Assembly: GCF_002775205.1 (NCBI RefSeq)
Contig: NC_036459.1
Coordinates: forward strand, 6,455,466-6,519,465
Direction: 5' to 3'
Origin: Xiphophorus maculatus
Taxonomy: Eukaryota; Chordata; Actinopteri; Cyprinodontiformes; Poeciliidae
Length of the DNA stretch: 64,000 nt
Notes under the pieces: model-generated
What the model was told of the DNA's origin: nothing
The model's database searches: none
Seen by the model: only the letters and a program-made list of their open reading frames with translations
Shown here: piece after piece, positions 24,495 through 37,940 of the stretch
Layout of the letters: the number at the start of each line of letters is the position of its first letter
Position numbering within the stretch: the first letter of the stretch is position 1
Translations under genes and position numbers: made by a program

Positions 24495-25890
24495 TTTGCT
24501 ATATGTAATGTGTAATTCCGGTTTTCCACCACATGTACAAAGCGTAGAATGAAAAGTTACATTTTTATCCCGTGGTTATTTTTTGCAGAGAAAAATAGTA
24601 GATATCTGCTCAGCCTCTTGAACAGAAGAACCAGGTAAAAGTCCTGCAGGATAAATCTGTGAGTGACTGTTTTCATGACAGCTTAACACTGTAAAAAGCA
24701 GTGAATAGCATAAACCGAAACACCATCTGTAGGCCTGGCAAGTAGAGGCACGTTTATTAGCACGGCATTATTCATAAATGGGTCAATGAAAGTACTTTAC
24801 AGTGAAATGGCTTCAAAACTAAATACATTTAAAGGAATCCATGAATTATGGGGCTATATTAAAGCTTGTAGCTGTTTTTCTGCAAACATCTCAGAATGGC
24901 GAGCAAGCCGAGTCGCTACAATCCGGCTGTCGCTGCTATGTTGCTTTACTGCTATGTTGCTTTACTAGTTTTGCATGTATGCTTTGAAAAGTTGCCAAGC
25001 TAACAGTAAACATCACCGCAACTCAGAATTCCCCGTCATGTATGAACTTAGCACTGTCTGCAGGCTGTTTTCGCTTCCATAAAAAGGCTGCAGGTGTGTA
25101 GGTTTAACCTCCACCTCCGCCTCATGGCGCGCGTAAATACGCAGACCTTATGGGAACGGCCCAGTTTCACATTTCTATGCGAATCCTGGTACAAAATAGC
25201 TTCTGGCTGAACCGCGAGGAGCCTGAAGTGTGAACTGTACATCACACCTCACAGCTTCACCTTGTTGTTTGCATAAAAAACACCAGTCTCCAAGTTTCCA
25301 TAAATGTGCTAAAACACTCGAGCAGAAGTCTGTTGGCTTGTTTTTTTTCTTTTGTTTTTTTTTGATGGAGGACAGAACGGAAAGAGGAGCAGCAAGTGCT
25401 GAATGTGCAGACTTCATGAAGCCAGGACAAGCTGTGCAAAGCATTACCTCAGAATGCAGGTGGGTGTTTATCCACCTAGATTAGTCACTGCAGCTGACTT
25501 TATGCAGATTCTTTCAAGTCGACGTTGTTTCACAGAGACAGAGGGAGTGGAGGTCAATGAACCCTCGGGAGGTGTTGCAAGCTGGGCCTGCAGGTAGCCA
25601 ATGAGGATCCAGAAATACCTGGTGATAGGAGACGAGGGGAGTGGCCATGGTGTTTACTCTGTATGTGTGGAAGAGAAAAAAGGTGGTGGTGTTAAAACAG
25701 GACTGATAAGACGACTGAGAAAAACACACTGTAAAGGCGATTGGTTGGACGGCGAGGGCGTCGGCGCGACAAACCGTTTCCAAATGTCAAGCCATAAATG
25801 CGAATGTTTATGTCTCCGAACTGCATCCTTAGATCTGCCTGTGAGTTTCACCGTCAGCATGATTGCTTGTGTATACATCCACCACCGCAG
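24495..25890. other. Intergenic, unassigned
   Basis: No exon that I can support. Overlapping short open frames at 25175-25912 on both strands reflect locally higher GC rather than a gene. A tandem copy of a 17-base unit ending tgctatgttgctttact occurs at 24935-24967. Confidence 0.4.
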
Positions 25891-25909
25891 AGCCATGTGT
25901 GTTTCATTT

Positions 25910-27060
25910 TAGAGCCGGCAGGCATTGAGTTGGATTCTTTCTTCACAACATTTCTGATCTATGCCCCCCGTCAAAGCGACCGGCCTCCTATGTTACACGA
26001 GCCGCATTGAAACACAAAACCAGTCGGCCTGGAGCTCTCTAAATATGGCCCGCAGCCCGTTCAGTCACTCCCATGCTTTAAAGAGAAGCTCATGAAATTG
26101 GACTTCAAAATTCCAATTTAACCCACAGCAATTTCATTAGCAGAGCATTAAAGGAAAAAAAAAAAAACGAGGATACCACTTATTTTTCCCCCCTCCGTCT
26201 CCGGTACCTGAGATTCAGCCGAGCACAATTACCAGCAACAAATCTTGTGCCCAGTGACCGCGTTCCCGCCCCCCCAACTCGGTCTTCATCGGCTTGGATG
26301 AGAAATTCATTGTGAGCCACAGAATCAGCTCATTTAAGATCCATTTGCCATTATTATACCACCTCAATAACAGGCCTATCATTTTCTGCGCCATTGTTCA
26401 GAATCCTCACCGCTCCCAACCGCTGTAATCTGCATCCGTTTGGTGATAATTATAGTTTACTGGAAGAGATGTGGCCGCCTCTCAGTGTGGGGAAAATAAG
26501 ACGACTTCCCATTTTTCCCCCCCAAGCGCCTCCAGGAGACCGTGAGGGTGACATTGAGGGTCTCGTCTCTTGATGCCCCCCACCCCGCTATAATTTCGAT
26601 CCCCATTCTTCTGTCTCCCTCAGATAGTCACATTCATTTACTCCCTCTCACACATATCCACATTAGTGCTACGAAGAAAAAAAAACGGAGGAGTGATAAT
26701 GGCTTCTGGTATGCCTGAGATTGAGGGTCTACCCTCTTGATGCAAACTGATTGCGAGTGTGTGTTCGGTTCCTAGAGCTCTCAGTCATTAGCTCCTGTTA
26801 CACTAATGGCAGAGGTCTTGCTATTCTTTAATGGCATTTAAAGTTCACCAGGGACGAATGAATGACGCACGGCACAGGAGGACGCCTATAGAGGCATGTA
26901 ACACTGTCTGAAGCAACAATGAAACACCTCGCAAACTACATGGAGGCTTTTTTAGTCACACATATAACACGTCTCTCTCCTGGCATTTTAAAATGTCCAG
27001 CCAACCTTTATTCACTTAATATTTCCCCACCTTCCTCCCCTGTCATTATCAATTTCTGTT
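25910..27060. promoter_or_regulatory. Candidate cluster of conserved noncoding elements
   Basis: About 1.1 kb of high-complexity, non-repetitive sequence that differs from the surrounding AT-rich, TE-laden DNA. It has homeodomain-type cores (ttaatttaac-like, tgataattatag, gtcattagc, cactaatgg) and no lasting open frame in any direction. This texture is typical of vertebrate developmental enhancers near gene deserts. The assignment rests on composition alone; an alignment would decide it. Confidence 0.35.
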
Positions 27061-27064
27061 AATC

Positions 27065-29315
27065 TCCATTCTATATTTCTTCCCAGACAAAATACGTACG
27101 TGTGTAGCAGAAGCCAGTACACACTGATTCTTAAATATCCCTACTAATAACTTGTTTTGTTCCCTCCTGGAAATCGAGCGCATTTGTTGATTATTTGTGG
27201 AAGACCTAAAGTTTGCTTCTGCCACATGGGAGCTGCTGGGTGGTTTAAGATTAAGGATTATGATTCAAAGATGTTGGCAAGCGTCCCAGTGTGTGCTCCA
27301 CAGACAGAAGGTGGACTTTGTTTTGTTGTTGTTGTTCTTTTAGAATTATTTTCAGAATCTTATTGAACAAGACACTAAATCCCCAGCTGCTTTACAAACA
27401 TTTGCAGTGAAAAACTGATTCAGTTGGTATTGTTTCCTTTTGATCCTCAAATTTGCCCCTTTTCCCAATATGAAGAAAATGAATGCTTTATCCTGGTTCG
27501 TAATGAGAGGATCTCGAGCCTCGTCCTATTTTTGTGCGTTACGGGTGGGTTACAGCTATCTTTCCCAACTTTGACCTGTGCTCCTAAATAACTGTTGCCC
27601 CTCCCCCGGTGATGTTGAAATGTTAACTTATGCCTTATAAGGAAGGGAAAGGCTCCAATATGGCTGTTAAAAAAAAAAGCCCAAACTGAGCCATTAAATG
27701 TAGGTATTTGGTTCAATCTTTAAAGAGGTGTGTTTATTATGTGTTTTTTAGCTTAAATCAAGCAGGACTGGAAGAGCTGCGTATGCAGAAACGTTAATAC
27801 GGCGCTGGGCCAGCTTCAGCTTCATACCAAGACAACACCTTCAGGTCTTAAGGAGTCGAGTTTATCAGGCGTCAGTGAGCCAGAACTAAAGAACAGCTCA
27901 TATAAAATCCCAGGGTGCTCAGCATTCAGTCCTGGCTGATGATATTTCCAGGAACAACTCAGCAAAACAGCAGTTCAAAAACTTTAAAATACCTGCTGGT
28001 TTCAGATTGCTTTGCTTACCTTTTTTTTTTTTTTTTAAACACCTACATTTATTAATGTTTTAACATACATCGACGGCTATCGTTATTGCTTCAATTGTTA
28101 AATGATCTGGGGGAATCTACCAAATTCTTCATCCGCTTTAGAAGATGCTGGTAAATTTTCTTATTACTGGCTGAAGAAGATGTAATTTTGTCCCATAATT
28201 TTTTGTCTTTTAAATGATGTTCGTGGAGCTGTGTAATAGTGAAGGTGAGTACTCAGAAATCTAAAAAAAAGCAGCGTTAAAAGAAACACATACAGAAACA
28301 CTTATTGTTTTATTTAGTCACCTTTCAGGATGAAATTACTTCTCAACAACAATAGAACAATAAAAAACATCCAGCTGATATTAGATTTTCACAGTTTTTG
28401 CAGAAAATGAGAGGCGATCGTGCCTTCTCTGTTGCAGCCTCAAACTTTCAAATAATAAACTGATCCATGTAGCATCTGTTCTGAATCTCCGGGTTTTTTT
28501 TATAAAGTACTTTAACATCTCCACCTTTATTTTTTTGGCCTTTGAATTAGATAGAGCCAATTTCACATTATACTTTTTCCTTTTTCAAACAAATTGGTTT
28601 ATTCATGTCATCTGTGTGGGTTTTCCCTCTGATTTTTCCTTTTAACTATCAATTGTTTTGCTGTGCAGCACTTGAGCCAACTTCTTTGTAAGCCGATATA
28701 AAAATAAAGTTTACATGAGCAAAAAGCCCCACAAACTTTGGCTTCGATTCAAAAAAATAAATAATCCAGTGATCTCAAGCTCAGATCAAAGCAGTTCCAC
28801 TGTTGCAAACACTCTCCTTTAGTTTTCAGCTATGCTGCACAACCAGCAAGCCAGGGTGCAACATGTTCATAATGTACATTTGTCTTCATGTTTATAAAGC
28901 TTTAAAAGTTACAAAGAAGTTCTTAAAATTGATAATTATTGTGACACAACTGCAAAATATCCTAGAATGGTTTAATATTTATTCCAAACATCCTATAGGT
29001 TAAAGCAAATTTCTCATATTATTAAAAAGATACTCATAGATTTGACAAAACGTGGATTTAATTTTTTCCCTGTGAAAGTGGAACATATTCTCAGTGATTA
29101 ATGGAGTCAGAGGAGCTGAAAACTGAGTAGTGTCTGTTCAGGATGGGCTAAACACTTCAAATGTAATGAAGAGGCACAAAATGAACTTTAAGTGTGATTG
29201 AAATAATAAAATGTTTTATTTAAGCGGCTTTTTGCTGAATAAATTCTGTTTTCTGCATTTTTAACATCCCAACATGCTTCTTTTCTTTTAAAAAAAACCT
29301 TCCTTCACTAGTAAA
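27065..29315. other. Intergenic, unassigned
   Basis: AT-rich with homopolymer runs (poly-T at 28021-28036). No exon, RNA gene or bounded repeat recognised. Confidence 0.4.
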
Positions 29316-29319
29316 ACAA

Positions 29320-29381
29320 AACACTAAGGCGATTGAAAAATGCCTTAGTGCTTTTCAACACTAAGGCATTAGTGTTGAAAA
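29320..29381. repeat. Nested palindromes with two mutually exclusive hairpins
   Basis: AATGCCTTAGTG (29339-29350) pairs perfectly with CACTAAGGCATT (29359-29370) across 8 bases. TTTTCAACACTA (29352-29363) pairs perfectly with TAGTGTTGAAAA (29370-29381) across 6 bases. The two share 29359-29370, so only one can form at a time. A third copy, CACTAAGGC at 29322-29330, can also pair with GCCTTAGTG at 29342-29350. Confidence 0.85.
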
Positions 29382-29389
29382 ACAGCAGT

Positions 29390-32300
29390 TTTCAGATTGC
29401 AGTTTTTCTCTCTCTTTCTCTTTTTCTAAAAGGCTAAATTGATCCAGCTACAGGTTCCAAGTAGCAGCCTTGTGCTGCTGAACTAAAACTTGAAAACAAT
29501 ACTAACAGTACTAGACAGACAAGACTTTAGGTATGTGGTGTCGGCAGATGCTTTTAAGGAGTGGGGCACGAAACAAAATGCAGATAAATACTGCTGGCAG
29601 CAATCAGGTAAATGGAAACAGGTTTGCTTAATGGGAACTAGGATTGCGGTTGATTACATGGCTGCAGAAATTTAACAAATAACCAGGTTTCTGTTGTGTC
29701 AAAGAATCGCTAAAATATAGTTTTTCCCTCTTTTTTTTATCTCTGAATTGTGACCATGGAGGAAGGACTACATAGACACAATTTAATGGTGCAAAATATT
29801 CTGAATTTCTCAAAATTATCAAAAATTAAGCTGAAGCACTTCCAGTGCCCATTAAACAGGATGTCAAAATAGCAAATTGAGATGGAAAACATGATTAGAT
29901 TTTCATACTTTAATGGAATTTCAAGAATAAATAAATACAATTTAAAAAATCAAATCATGGATATGGATTGGAAAGAGAGGCACAAACACAGATAAGAAAT
30001 AAAAAAAACTACAAACTCAGAAAATCCATAAACTAACCCAAGATCCTGACAGTAGAACGTTCTCTCTATCTGTCTCTGAATGTTTTCTGTGTGCATTCAC
30101 TAAATGTTTGTACCTGTATGTGCACTGTGTACTGTAAAGAAAAGACACATCCACTCACCTATTGAGGTTTTCCTAGAAAGAAGGAAGCGCTGCAGCAGTA
30201 AATCGAGAAACACTGAACATGCTAAAACATTTAGTCACGCAAGCAAAGGTGACCCTTCACGGAGCAAAGCTTCGCAAACAGGTGATGCGCACACACGGAA
30301 AAAAAAAACTGTGGCGGTCGAGCAGCCGTGGCATTCACGTCAGCAGCCGTTACCTTTAAGCCACAGTGAGTCTGGATTCTAATTTTGTCTGCCTTGCACT
30401 GAAGTGTGGCTGACCAGAAAAAACCCCCAAAAAACTCCAGAAGTGTCAGTCTTTCATAATCAAACACATGATGCTTTAAACCTTAAACGTCTTTGTTACA
30501 TCAGTAAGTTTGTCCTTACCGATCCATTCACGGACCGGTAAGGGCGAACCTCTCTCTCTTTCTACGTTACACCTTCTACAGCAGGTGTTGCTGGTTTCCT
30601 GCGATAATGTTGGTAAAGCAAACACTGTATGCAGTCGCTGGCGGTGGGGAAATTGGCTGACCTACTGGAAAGTGGCGTGTTTGTTCTGTGTAAAATTAGG
30701 GGGCGGAAGAAAAAACAAAAGAAAAGAATACCCAGATGGCTTTCTCTCACGTTGAGTCTACAGATAGATGTGAAAGAAAGGATTTGCTGAAGCTGTCGAG
30801 TTTAAATGTGCTTTGTTAACTCTTTATTTGACCGCACAGCTTAGGATCTCATCTGTAAATGACGGCTTTTCATTGGTATTTTCCTCTGCTTCGTCCGGAG
30901 TTCATTTGCATCCTGGAATGAAACGGCGCTTGGGTTGTTTTCATCAGTTTTGTCCAAGAAATAAAGAGTAATATTAATGAGTTCTTCTGCTGGCTTTCTG
31001 AACACCACCATGTGGCAGCACCTTCTGTTGGTTAAAGTAAGGAAAGTTTATTATATGACAATAGAGTTATTAAAAAATAAACTACTACTTTCATAAAATG
31101 AACAAAAAGCATCACAAAAACAACAAAAACTTAAGTCAAATGCAGGAACCAGAACCAGTAAATACCACAAAGTTCTAAACAGAAATCTGATATTTGCCTT
31201 TACTAAATGACAACTGGATCCCTGAAAGGTCTTTCAACAAATTGAGGATAAAATCTTCTTCCATCCTCACCTTAGTAACACACCTAAAGGAAATAAGCCG
31301 TCAGAGTTTGTTTGACCTGTTTTTAAAGAAAGACTGTTCTTGGTGCTGACAGTAGATCTGCCTGTTTTATTAACACATCCCATGTTTAGTTTAATGTTGA
31401 GAACGTTAAAAGGCAAAAAAAAAAGACATTGCTGTGAAATTTGTTTTTGCATTTTCATTTAAAAATCACTCATTTGTGTCCCGCTGGTGCTCTCAAAGTT
31501 TTTACCCCACTTGGCAAAAGGTTTGGACACCACTGACCTGGAGCGCTTGTGAAAATGGAAAGGTCAAAGGTCTCTCTCCGTTTGCTCTAACTTTGTGAAA
31601 TGTTATAGGAGAAAACTACAGTACATGCTGTTAGCAAAAACGGGATTGACAGAGATGTCAGTAAGTGTCACACACAGTGGATATTTTTGTCACCACATGA
31701 CCTAAAATATATAACCAACACAATAACATGAAAGATGAAAAACACAAAGTAAAACAGCTGCAGCAATCAAAAGTTCACCTGAAACAGACAGAAATAAAGG
31801 GACAGTATTGTACTTGTATTGCAACATTGCACTGCTCAACTAAAACTTGAAATGAAGAAAGGCAACACTGTTAGGCCTCTGGGTGCTTCATCAGCTTTTA
31901 TGACGTTTGGCGTCGATATTGAACTTGGCAAGAACAAGAAAGACAGCAACTGCTATTGGCTGCAAGTGGTACGTGAGGAGCATCACGCTCCAATAACAAG
32001 GCACAACACACAGACAACAACCAGGCTGCAGCCTAAACACGGATCCCAGAAATAAATGTCTGGATTATAGGATTTTAGTGTAATGGTATTCATATTTCCT
32101 AAAGTAACTAGTAAAGCACAAATCCTTATTGTGGGATTTCCATTGTCATTTTTGTTGTAGCTGCACTTATTCAGCTGAGAGTACATGTTTTGTTTTGTTT
32201 TTCCCCCTTGATCAAATCTCCTAATCTAATTATTGCTGCTTTATGTTTTCTCATTTATTTCCCTTATAACACAAACCTCATCTTCCAAACAACAAACTCA

Positions 32301-34490
32301 AAATATTACTTTTAAACTGGAAATTAGCTTTAAAAAATAATACAATAAGTTATAAATGGAAATTCTTTTTAAACGGCCAGGTTGTATTATTTATTTATTT
32401 TTTTCAATGTTTTGTTCTGTGAAAGTTGGACACAATGGTTTTCATTTTTGAATAAAAACTAGAGATTTTGTCTCTGGCATTTGACAGCAAAACAAAAAAT
32501 ATAAGAAGAGCACCGGAATCCTTTCTGTCACCAATTCAAAAACATTAGTAACTCCAACGGGAAATTAAATGGATGATATTATGAATTTTGAAGTAGGATA
32601 AATATATTCTCACACATCCAGAATCGTCTTGTGTCCACAACACTGACGTTTACACCCGTCCACATCCCATACAGGCGGCTACGTGACTGTTTTGAATCCA
32701 GTGACAGTCAACAATGAGTCCAGTTCACATCATTTTCTTTGCTGTGCAAATCTGACTCCAGGTCAGTTCACCCCTTCGTCCACCCGTAGCTGCTTTTGTA
32801 CCCACATGGTATCATTTCGTCCCTCCATTTTCATATGCATGTGCTTTATTAATGTATATCCGGTAAATAACTAATTGTATTATGTATTAGCACACATTTC
32901 TGGGGCTCTCATTTGGAGTGTTCTCATTTCCAAACAGATACTTGTTTATGGCAACATTGCAGATCAGAGTTAGTAGATTTGTTAATACATGTCAAGAAGC
33001 AGCAACATGAGCAGAGAGAGGAGGAGGAAAAACAAACCTCTTGTTTCGCAACCAAAACTTAAGGAATGCTGTTTATCACAAGTAAAAGTTCACACCGAAG
33101 CTCAACCTCAGACATGTCTGAGCTTTTGCTTTGAATGTGTAGAAAGAGTTTAGAATCCAAAAGCTTAAGGCTTAATCAAATGCGTTTGCTTTCATTTAGT
33201 TGGTCTGTTGAAGCCCTGTCATCATATAAAAAGCAAATAGCTGAAAATCATTTATAGTTACTGCCAAAGCAAGAATTAGAGCACCAAATTACACACCTAG
33301 ATGCTCTGATTTGGACATAAAGTGGTGCACATGCAGACCAGCGATGGGTGTGTAAATTATTGAAACAGAAAGCAGCTGGGTTGCAGAGGGAACAGGTGCT
33401 GGTATCTAGATTTGAGCAGTGAGTTGAGGGCAGTTGCAGGAGCCTCCGACAGTAAATGAAAACAATGAGACAAGACAGAGGAGGAGACAAATGTGGATGT
33501 GGACCAAATGGTTTTTATTTAGATGTCATTTTTTTTACTCAAAAATCAAATTCAGTTGAAACGCTTGTACTCTTGCTTCATCAAGCAAGCTATTTACAAA
33601 TATCAAGCCAAAGTTTAACATCTGCTAATCCTGTCAAGCATGCATGATCTTTCATAGCCAGATTACAAATCTTTGACTTTCACCCAAAACACGTCCTTGT
33701 ATGTACTCTATCACCTGCTGTCTGTGTTTTTTCCTGCTGCCAAGCATACCTCATATTACAGCCAGTTGTTGTGCAACAGTCCCCCCATATTGTTTACACC
33801 TGCTTCCTCATGAGATCATGGAAAAAGTGTCAAAGGATGTGTTATGCTGCAATGCCTGCTGATTGGCTCTATATTTAAAGTGTGTGTTATGGCTGTATTT
33901 TCTATATATAATTGGGTCTCTGAAAGGAATAAGAATAAGGTTTTCTGTAGACCAAGTCTAGCCTGTTAGCGTTAAGAGATTTACTCAAGATATCTTCATA
34001 ATATGGATGTGGAAGCATAAGCTGATGGGGTGTCCAAAAACAAATGTTTCTGTAACATTTGGCAAGAACCACAACCAAGAATAAAAACCTTTTTAAATAC
34101 CATAATTTCACAATATTTACTATCATCATAGCAAAAATACATCACATGATTTCATTGTTTTTAATCAGAATCGGAAAAGTAAATATTATTAAAGCTGCTG
34201 TAACAATGTACCATTAATTAACATTAATAAAGATGGTAAATATACCATTTATTAATATCAGAGTATGTGTGTGACATAAAAACAGGAATTTGGAAGCTTC
34301 ATAATGATTTCACCTGCTAAATTCAATAGTTTTTCATTGATAATTATGCAGAGCATACCCTTTTTGGTACTCTCTTCTTTGTAGATCGTTGAGAAAAGGC
34401 CCCTTAAAGATTGTTTCCAATTTTTCTGGGATATTTTAGATTAAAATGTTTTAGATCTTTAAACAAATAAGGCAAAGATTAATGGAGTAA
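29390..34490. other. Intergenic, unassigned
   Basis: Five kilobases of AT-rich DNA without a supportable exon. Text near 31495-31540 (tttaccccacttggc ... aggtttggacaccactgacc) looks like a terminus of a non-autonomous DNA element, but I cannot bound it. Small open frames here show no conserved features. Confidence 0.4.
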
Positions 34491-34499
34491 TTGCAAATG

Positions 34500-34990
34500 G
34501 TGATCAATTTCTGATTTTATTCAAGAAACGTTCAAGCAAAACCAAACGGATTCTTTGTGAAAAAGTAATATCCACCTCAATGTCATAAGTGATTGGGCCA
34601 CCATTGGTGATAACAACTGCCGTCAAGAATTTACAATACCTGGCAATAAGTCTTCTCCTTCCCTGTGGGAGAATTTCAAAGCCCTCTTCTTCGCAGAATT
34701 GTTTTATTTGATTTCAAGGAATGATTTTGAGCAGAAACACCTTGTGGTCACAGTACCACAACGTGAACAAATCTGGACTTAGGCCAAACCATCCCATTGT
34801 GTTTTGGCTGGTTTTGAATACATTTCTTTTCCCTAAATAAATGAAATAATCATTTGAAAACTGCGTTTTATTATCCACATTATCTCCGTCACGTATTTGT
34901 TTGATGATTTGAAACAGTGTGCCAGAAAGCAAAACCAAAAAAATAATATCTGAAAAAGTTAAATGCTTTTTCACGCCAACGTAACAAACC
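34500..34990 (-). mobile_element. Degraded Tc1/mariner-type element, antisense
   Basis: In order: attctttgtgaaaaagtaat, gattgggccaccattggtg, aacaactgccgtcaag, ctggcaataagtcttctcc, gcagaattgttttattt, then tctggacttaggcc and cattgtgttttggctg. This follows the antisense order of a second, distinct fish Tc1-like family (the one whose ends read 'aaaaagtgat/aatgctttttcac'). The terminus at 34962-34975 resembles that end. Confidence 0.6.
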
Positions 34991-36719
34991 TCAAGCGATT
35001 ATATCACCAAACTGCGTGTGACACTAATAAAAATCAGGAGCTTCATTTTTATGCTTCTTTGGAAATTATACAGAGAAACTTCAGCAGTGTTGCGTACAAA
35101 CTTGTGGAACAGAGTGTGTCCAAAAGGTTAAAAAACAGTGGCCTCGACTAGAAAAAGGAAAAGTCCCTGAGCTGCATGCTTGAGGGGAATTCACCACTTG
35201 CCAGGTAATTCCTCTCAGTGAGAAGCATAAGGATCATCATAAGTAGATATTTCTCTTTTTTTAAGGTCATGAGATAAACAGGATCAGTGCTCTACTAGAA
35301 GGCTTCCCTGAAGTCGCACACATTTATATTCTGTCCTTCTAATCCTCTTTGCCTTTGTCGCTCCCTCAGTCTGTACATTAGAACCCCGTCTCTCTTGGGC
35401 TTTGTCTAATTAGTGGTCAGACTGATAGCGTGTGTAACAGACGAAGGGCCTATTTACCAAATGACTGCCCCAGTGCATGTGACTGACTGGGAGGCAGCCA
35501 TGTCGTTCTGTTGTTCAGAGGCTGTTGAGCCACAGCTGTCTGGAGTTCAAAAACATGCCTGTAGACGTATCGAAGTTTGCACTTTTGTTTTTTTGCTCTC
35601 CCCCTTTTTCAGTAGGACCTTGGTCTAGTTGTGATCGTCATGTGAACGAAAGAGGGTTTCTCTGCTCATGGTTAAAAAAAAGGCAGTGTCAGTGCTGCAG
35701 CTTCCTCTTTCAGGGAAGACTGGGGGTTTTTATTTTTAAGATTCCCAGCTACAGTTTAGGGCTTAAAAAACATATACAAGTAGAAAGAGGGGCGTTTGAG
35801 AGAGCAATCACGAGAAAAAAAAAGGGGAAACAGACAAAACCAAAAGGGCACTTTGTGTGTAAGTTTAGCAAAAACAATAAGAAAGCTTAATATGTAAACG
35901 AAAAAAGCTTCAGTTCTTCATTTAGTGTAACAGCAATAAATCCATATTACCCAATGATGGTTGTGAACAGCAAACACAAGCAGTAAAGGTTCGTACAGAG
36001 CAGCTGCTGCAGTACAAATGTCATTTAGTTAACAGATGAGAAAGAGCTAAATCACTACAGAAAGTCTGACAGTAGAGAAGAAATGTTTGTTCCAGCAGTT
36101 TTGACTTAGAGAAATAAAACAAAAACTTGATTTCAACATCCATTGTAAAAACTGATTTTTAAAAATCAAATTCAAGCAGCAGCTTAGCTGTAAAGTGAAA
36201 GCCTGTTTTGGACAACATGGCCTCCAGCTAAACCATAAGAGAGTCACATGACTTCATTGCAAAAACATAGAAAAATGCAGTAATCAACACTGTTCAGTAC
36301 GCTGTGAATGATTTCTGGTCTTTTTGCTGTGCAAACTACAAAATTATTTGGTACAAAACACTGCTAAGCCACTTGTCTTCAATAATCGCTTTTGCATTTT
36401 AACATTTACCAATTCACATTAGGGAAATGCAAAGCATAAATTTAACTAATTATAGGTGAATGCAGTGTATCTATTTCTTTATGTCAGAAAACAAAAGCCC
36501 TTCATGCTCCAGAATGTATTTTTTTGTTGTTGTTTTTCTCAAATTTGACGACTTTGTTTAGTTTTTGAACCCGTGTGCATGGCCTACATCTGAGCAGCCT
36601 AAAAAAAAAAAAAAACAGCTTCATGCATATCAACAGTCTTGACAACTCCCAGGCTTACACGCTCACATATCTCTTTGCACGTTTTGCACGACGAGGCGTA
36701 GGTTTACATCTAAAGTGCC

Positions 36720-36880
36720 TGGCCAAAGTATGTAAAGCTGTTCAACTCTTCCACATTCCACCACCTTACAACCGGAAACGTCAATGTGTTTTATTGCAAA
36801 AAGGAAGGAATACCCACACATTTTTTGATGGATTAAAAATTTTGTTGTTAAAAGGTTCAAAGCAGGATTTGGTTAGAAAA
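36720..36880. mobile_element. Tc1-like terminal relic
   Basis: ggccaaagtatgtaaag, then ttccacattccacc, then ttacaaccggaaacgtc and aatgtgttttattgc match the terminal region of the same fish Tc1 family seen at 20345 and 24005. It is a solitary end without transposase. Confidence 0.5.
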
Positions 36881-36963
36881 ATAATTTTCCAAGCTCTACA
36901 ATACATTTAAAAAATCAACGATAAGAGACACTCCGATCTGACAGAGACTGAACTAGAGAGATA

Positions 36964-37315
36964 CAGTACAGACCAAATGTTTGGACACACCTTTTAATTC
37001 AATGAGTTTCCTTTATTTTCATGACTATTGACATTGTAGATTCACACTGAAGGCATCAAAACTATGAATAACACATGTGGAAATATGCACTAAACAAAAA
37101 AGTGTAAAACAATTGAAAATAGCCCTTATATTCTAGTTTCTTCAAAGTAGCAACCTTTTGCTGTGATTACTGATGAGCTTCAAGAGGTCGTCACCTGAAA
37201 TGGTTTTCACTTCATAGGTGTGCCCTGTCGTGGGATTTCTTGCCTTATAAATAGTCATGAAAATAAAGAAAACCCATTGAATTAGAAAGTGTGTCCAAAC
37301 TTTTGGTCTGTACTG
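36964..37315. mobile_element. 352-bp Tc1/mariner-type MITE with 66-bp inverted repeats and TA duplication
   Basis: The element runs CAGTACAGACCAAA... to ...TTTGGTCTGTACTG and is flanked by TA on both sides (36962-36963 and 37316-37317), as expected of Tc1/mariner transposition. The terminal inverted repeats, 36964-37029 and 37250-37315, differ at 5 of 66 positions. The interior retains parts of a longer parent (caaccttttgctgtgattac, gagcttcaagaggtcgtc) but no transposase frame, so it must have been mobilised in trans. Confidence 0.92.
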
Positions 37316-37589
37316 TATGTCAAAAGACTTCAAGTAATAAAAACTGTTTTTGTAAAGCATCGATTTCGTGAAGTTGAATAGAAATGAAAGCCACAATTTC
37401 TCCTTATTTGTACAAGGTTGCGAAATTGCTTTCCTTTTTAAGGTACATTTCTGCTCTCCTACGTGTAGACCTAATATTATAATTCATTAAAATATCCAGC
37501 AGTAAGATTGGAAAATATACAAAAGTTCAAGAAGTCTGTTTACTTTAGTGAACTGTAAAGTAATTGCATACTCTCCTTCACATACATGT

Positions 37590-37940
37590 TGAATTAGGAC
37601 CTAATGGAGACGTTCAACATTTCGTATTCCAGTGGAGAGGACCCACCAGGCTGTAAGGTTTATTGCATATTCTCTGTCCTCCTCCACAGTCCTGTAATTA
37701 TAAGCCTCTGAGAACCAATCTACGTGAAGCCTTTCATTACAACACAGGAGCTCGGGCAGGTATGAGTTCATCATGTCCAAGATTTACATTTAATCACTGG
37801 CTCCTCTCATTTGCATGTACAAAATGGCCTGTTTGTTGACATGCCATCCGAAAAGGGGAAGTTTGGAGAGCCTCGGGTCTGCTGCAGATAAAATGTTTAC
37901 ACATCACACACGCTTATGCGGGGACTTTGTGAATGTTTAA
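37590..37940. promoter_or_regulatory. Candidate conserved noncoding element
   Basis: Unique-looking, balanced-composition block with a perfect octamer ATTTGCAT (37810-37817, POU-factor site), cctgtaattataagc (homeodomain-type core) and cattacaacac. No open frame. Enhancer identity is inferred from texture only. Confidence 0.3.

Noticed and set aside
25175..25912. Cluster of overlapping short frames as a gene
   Set aside because: Frames occur on both strands over the same bases, as expected from locally higher GC; no splice-consistent chain.
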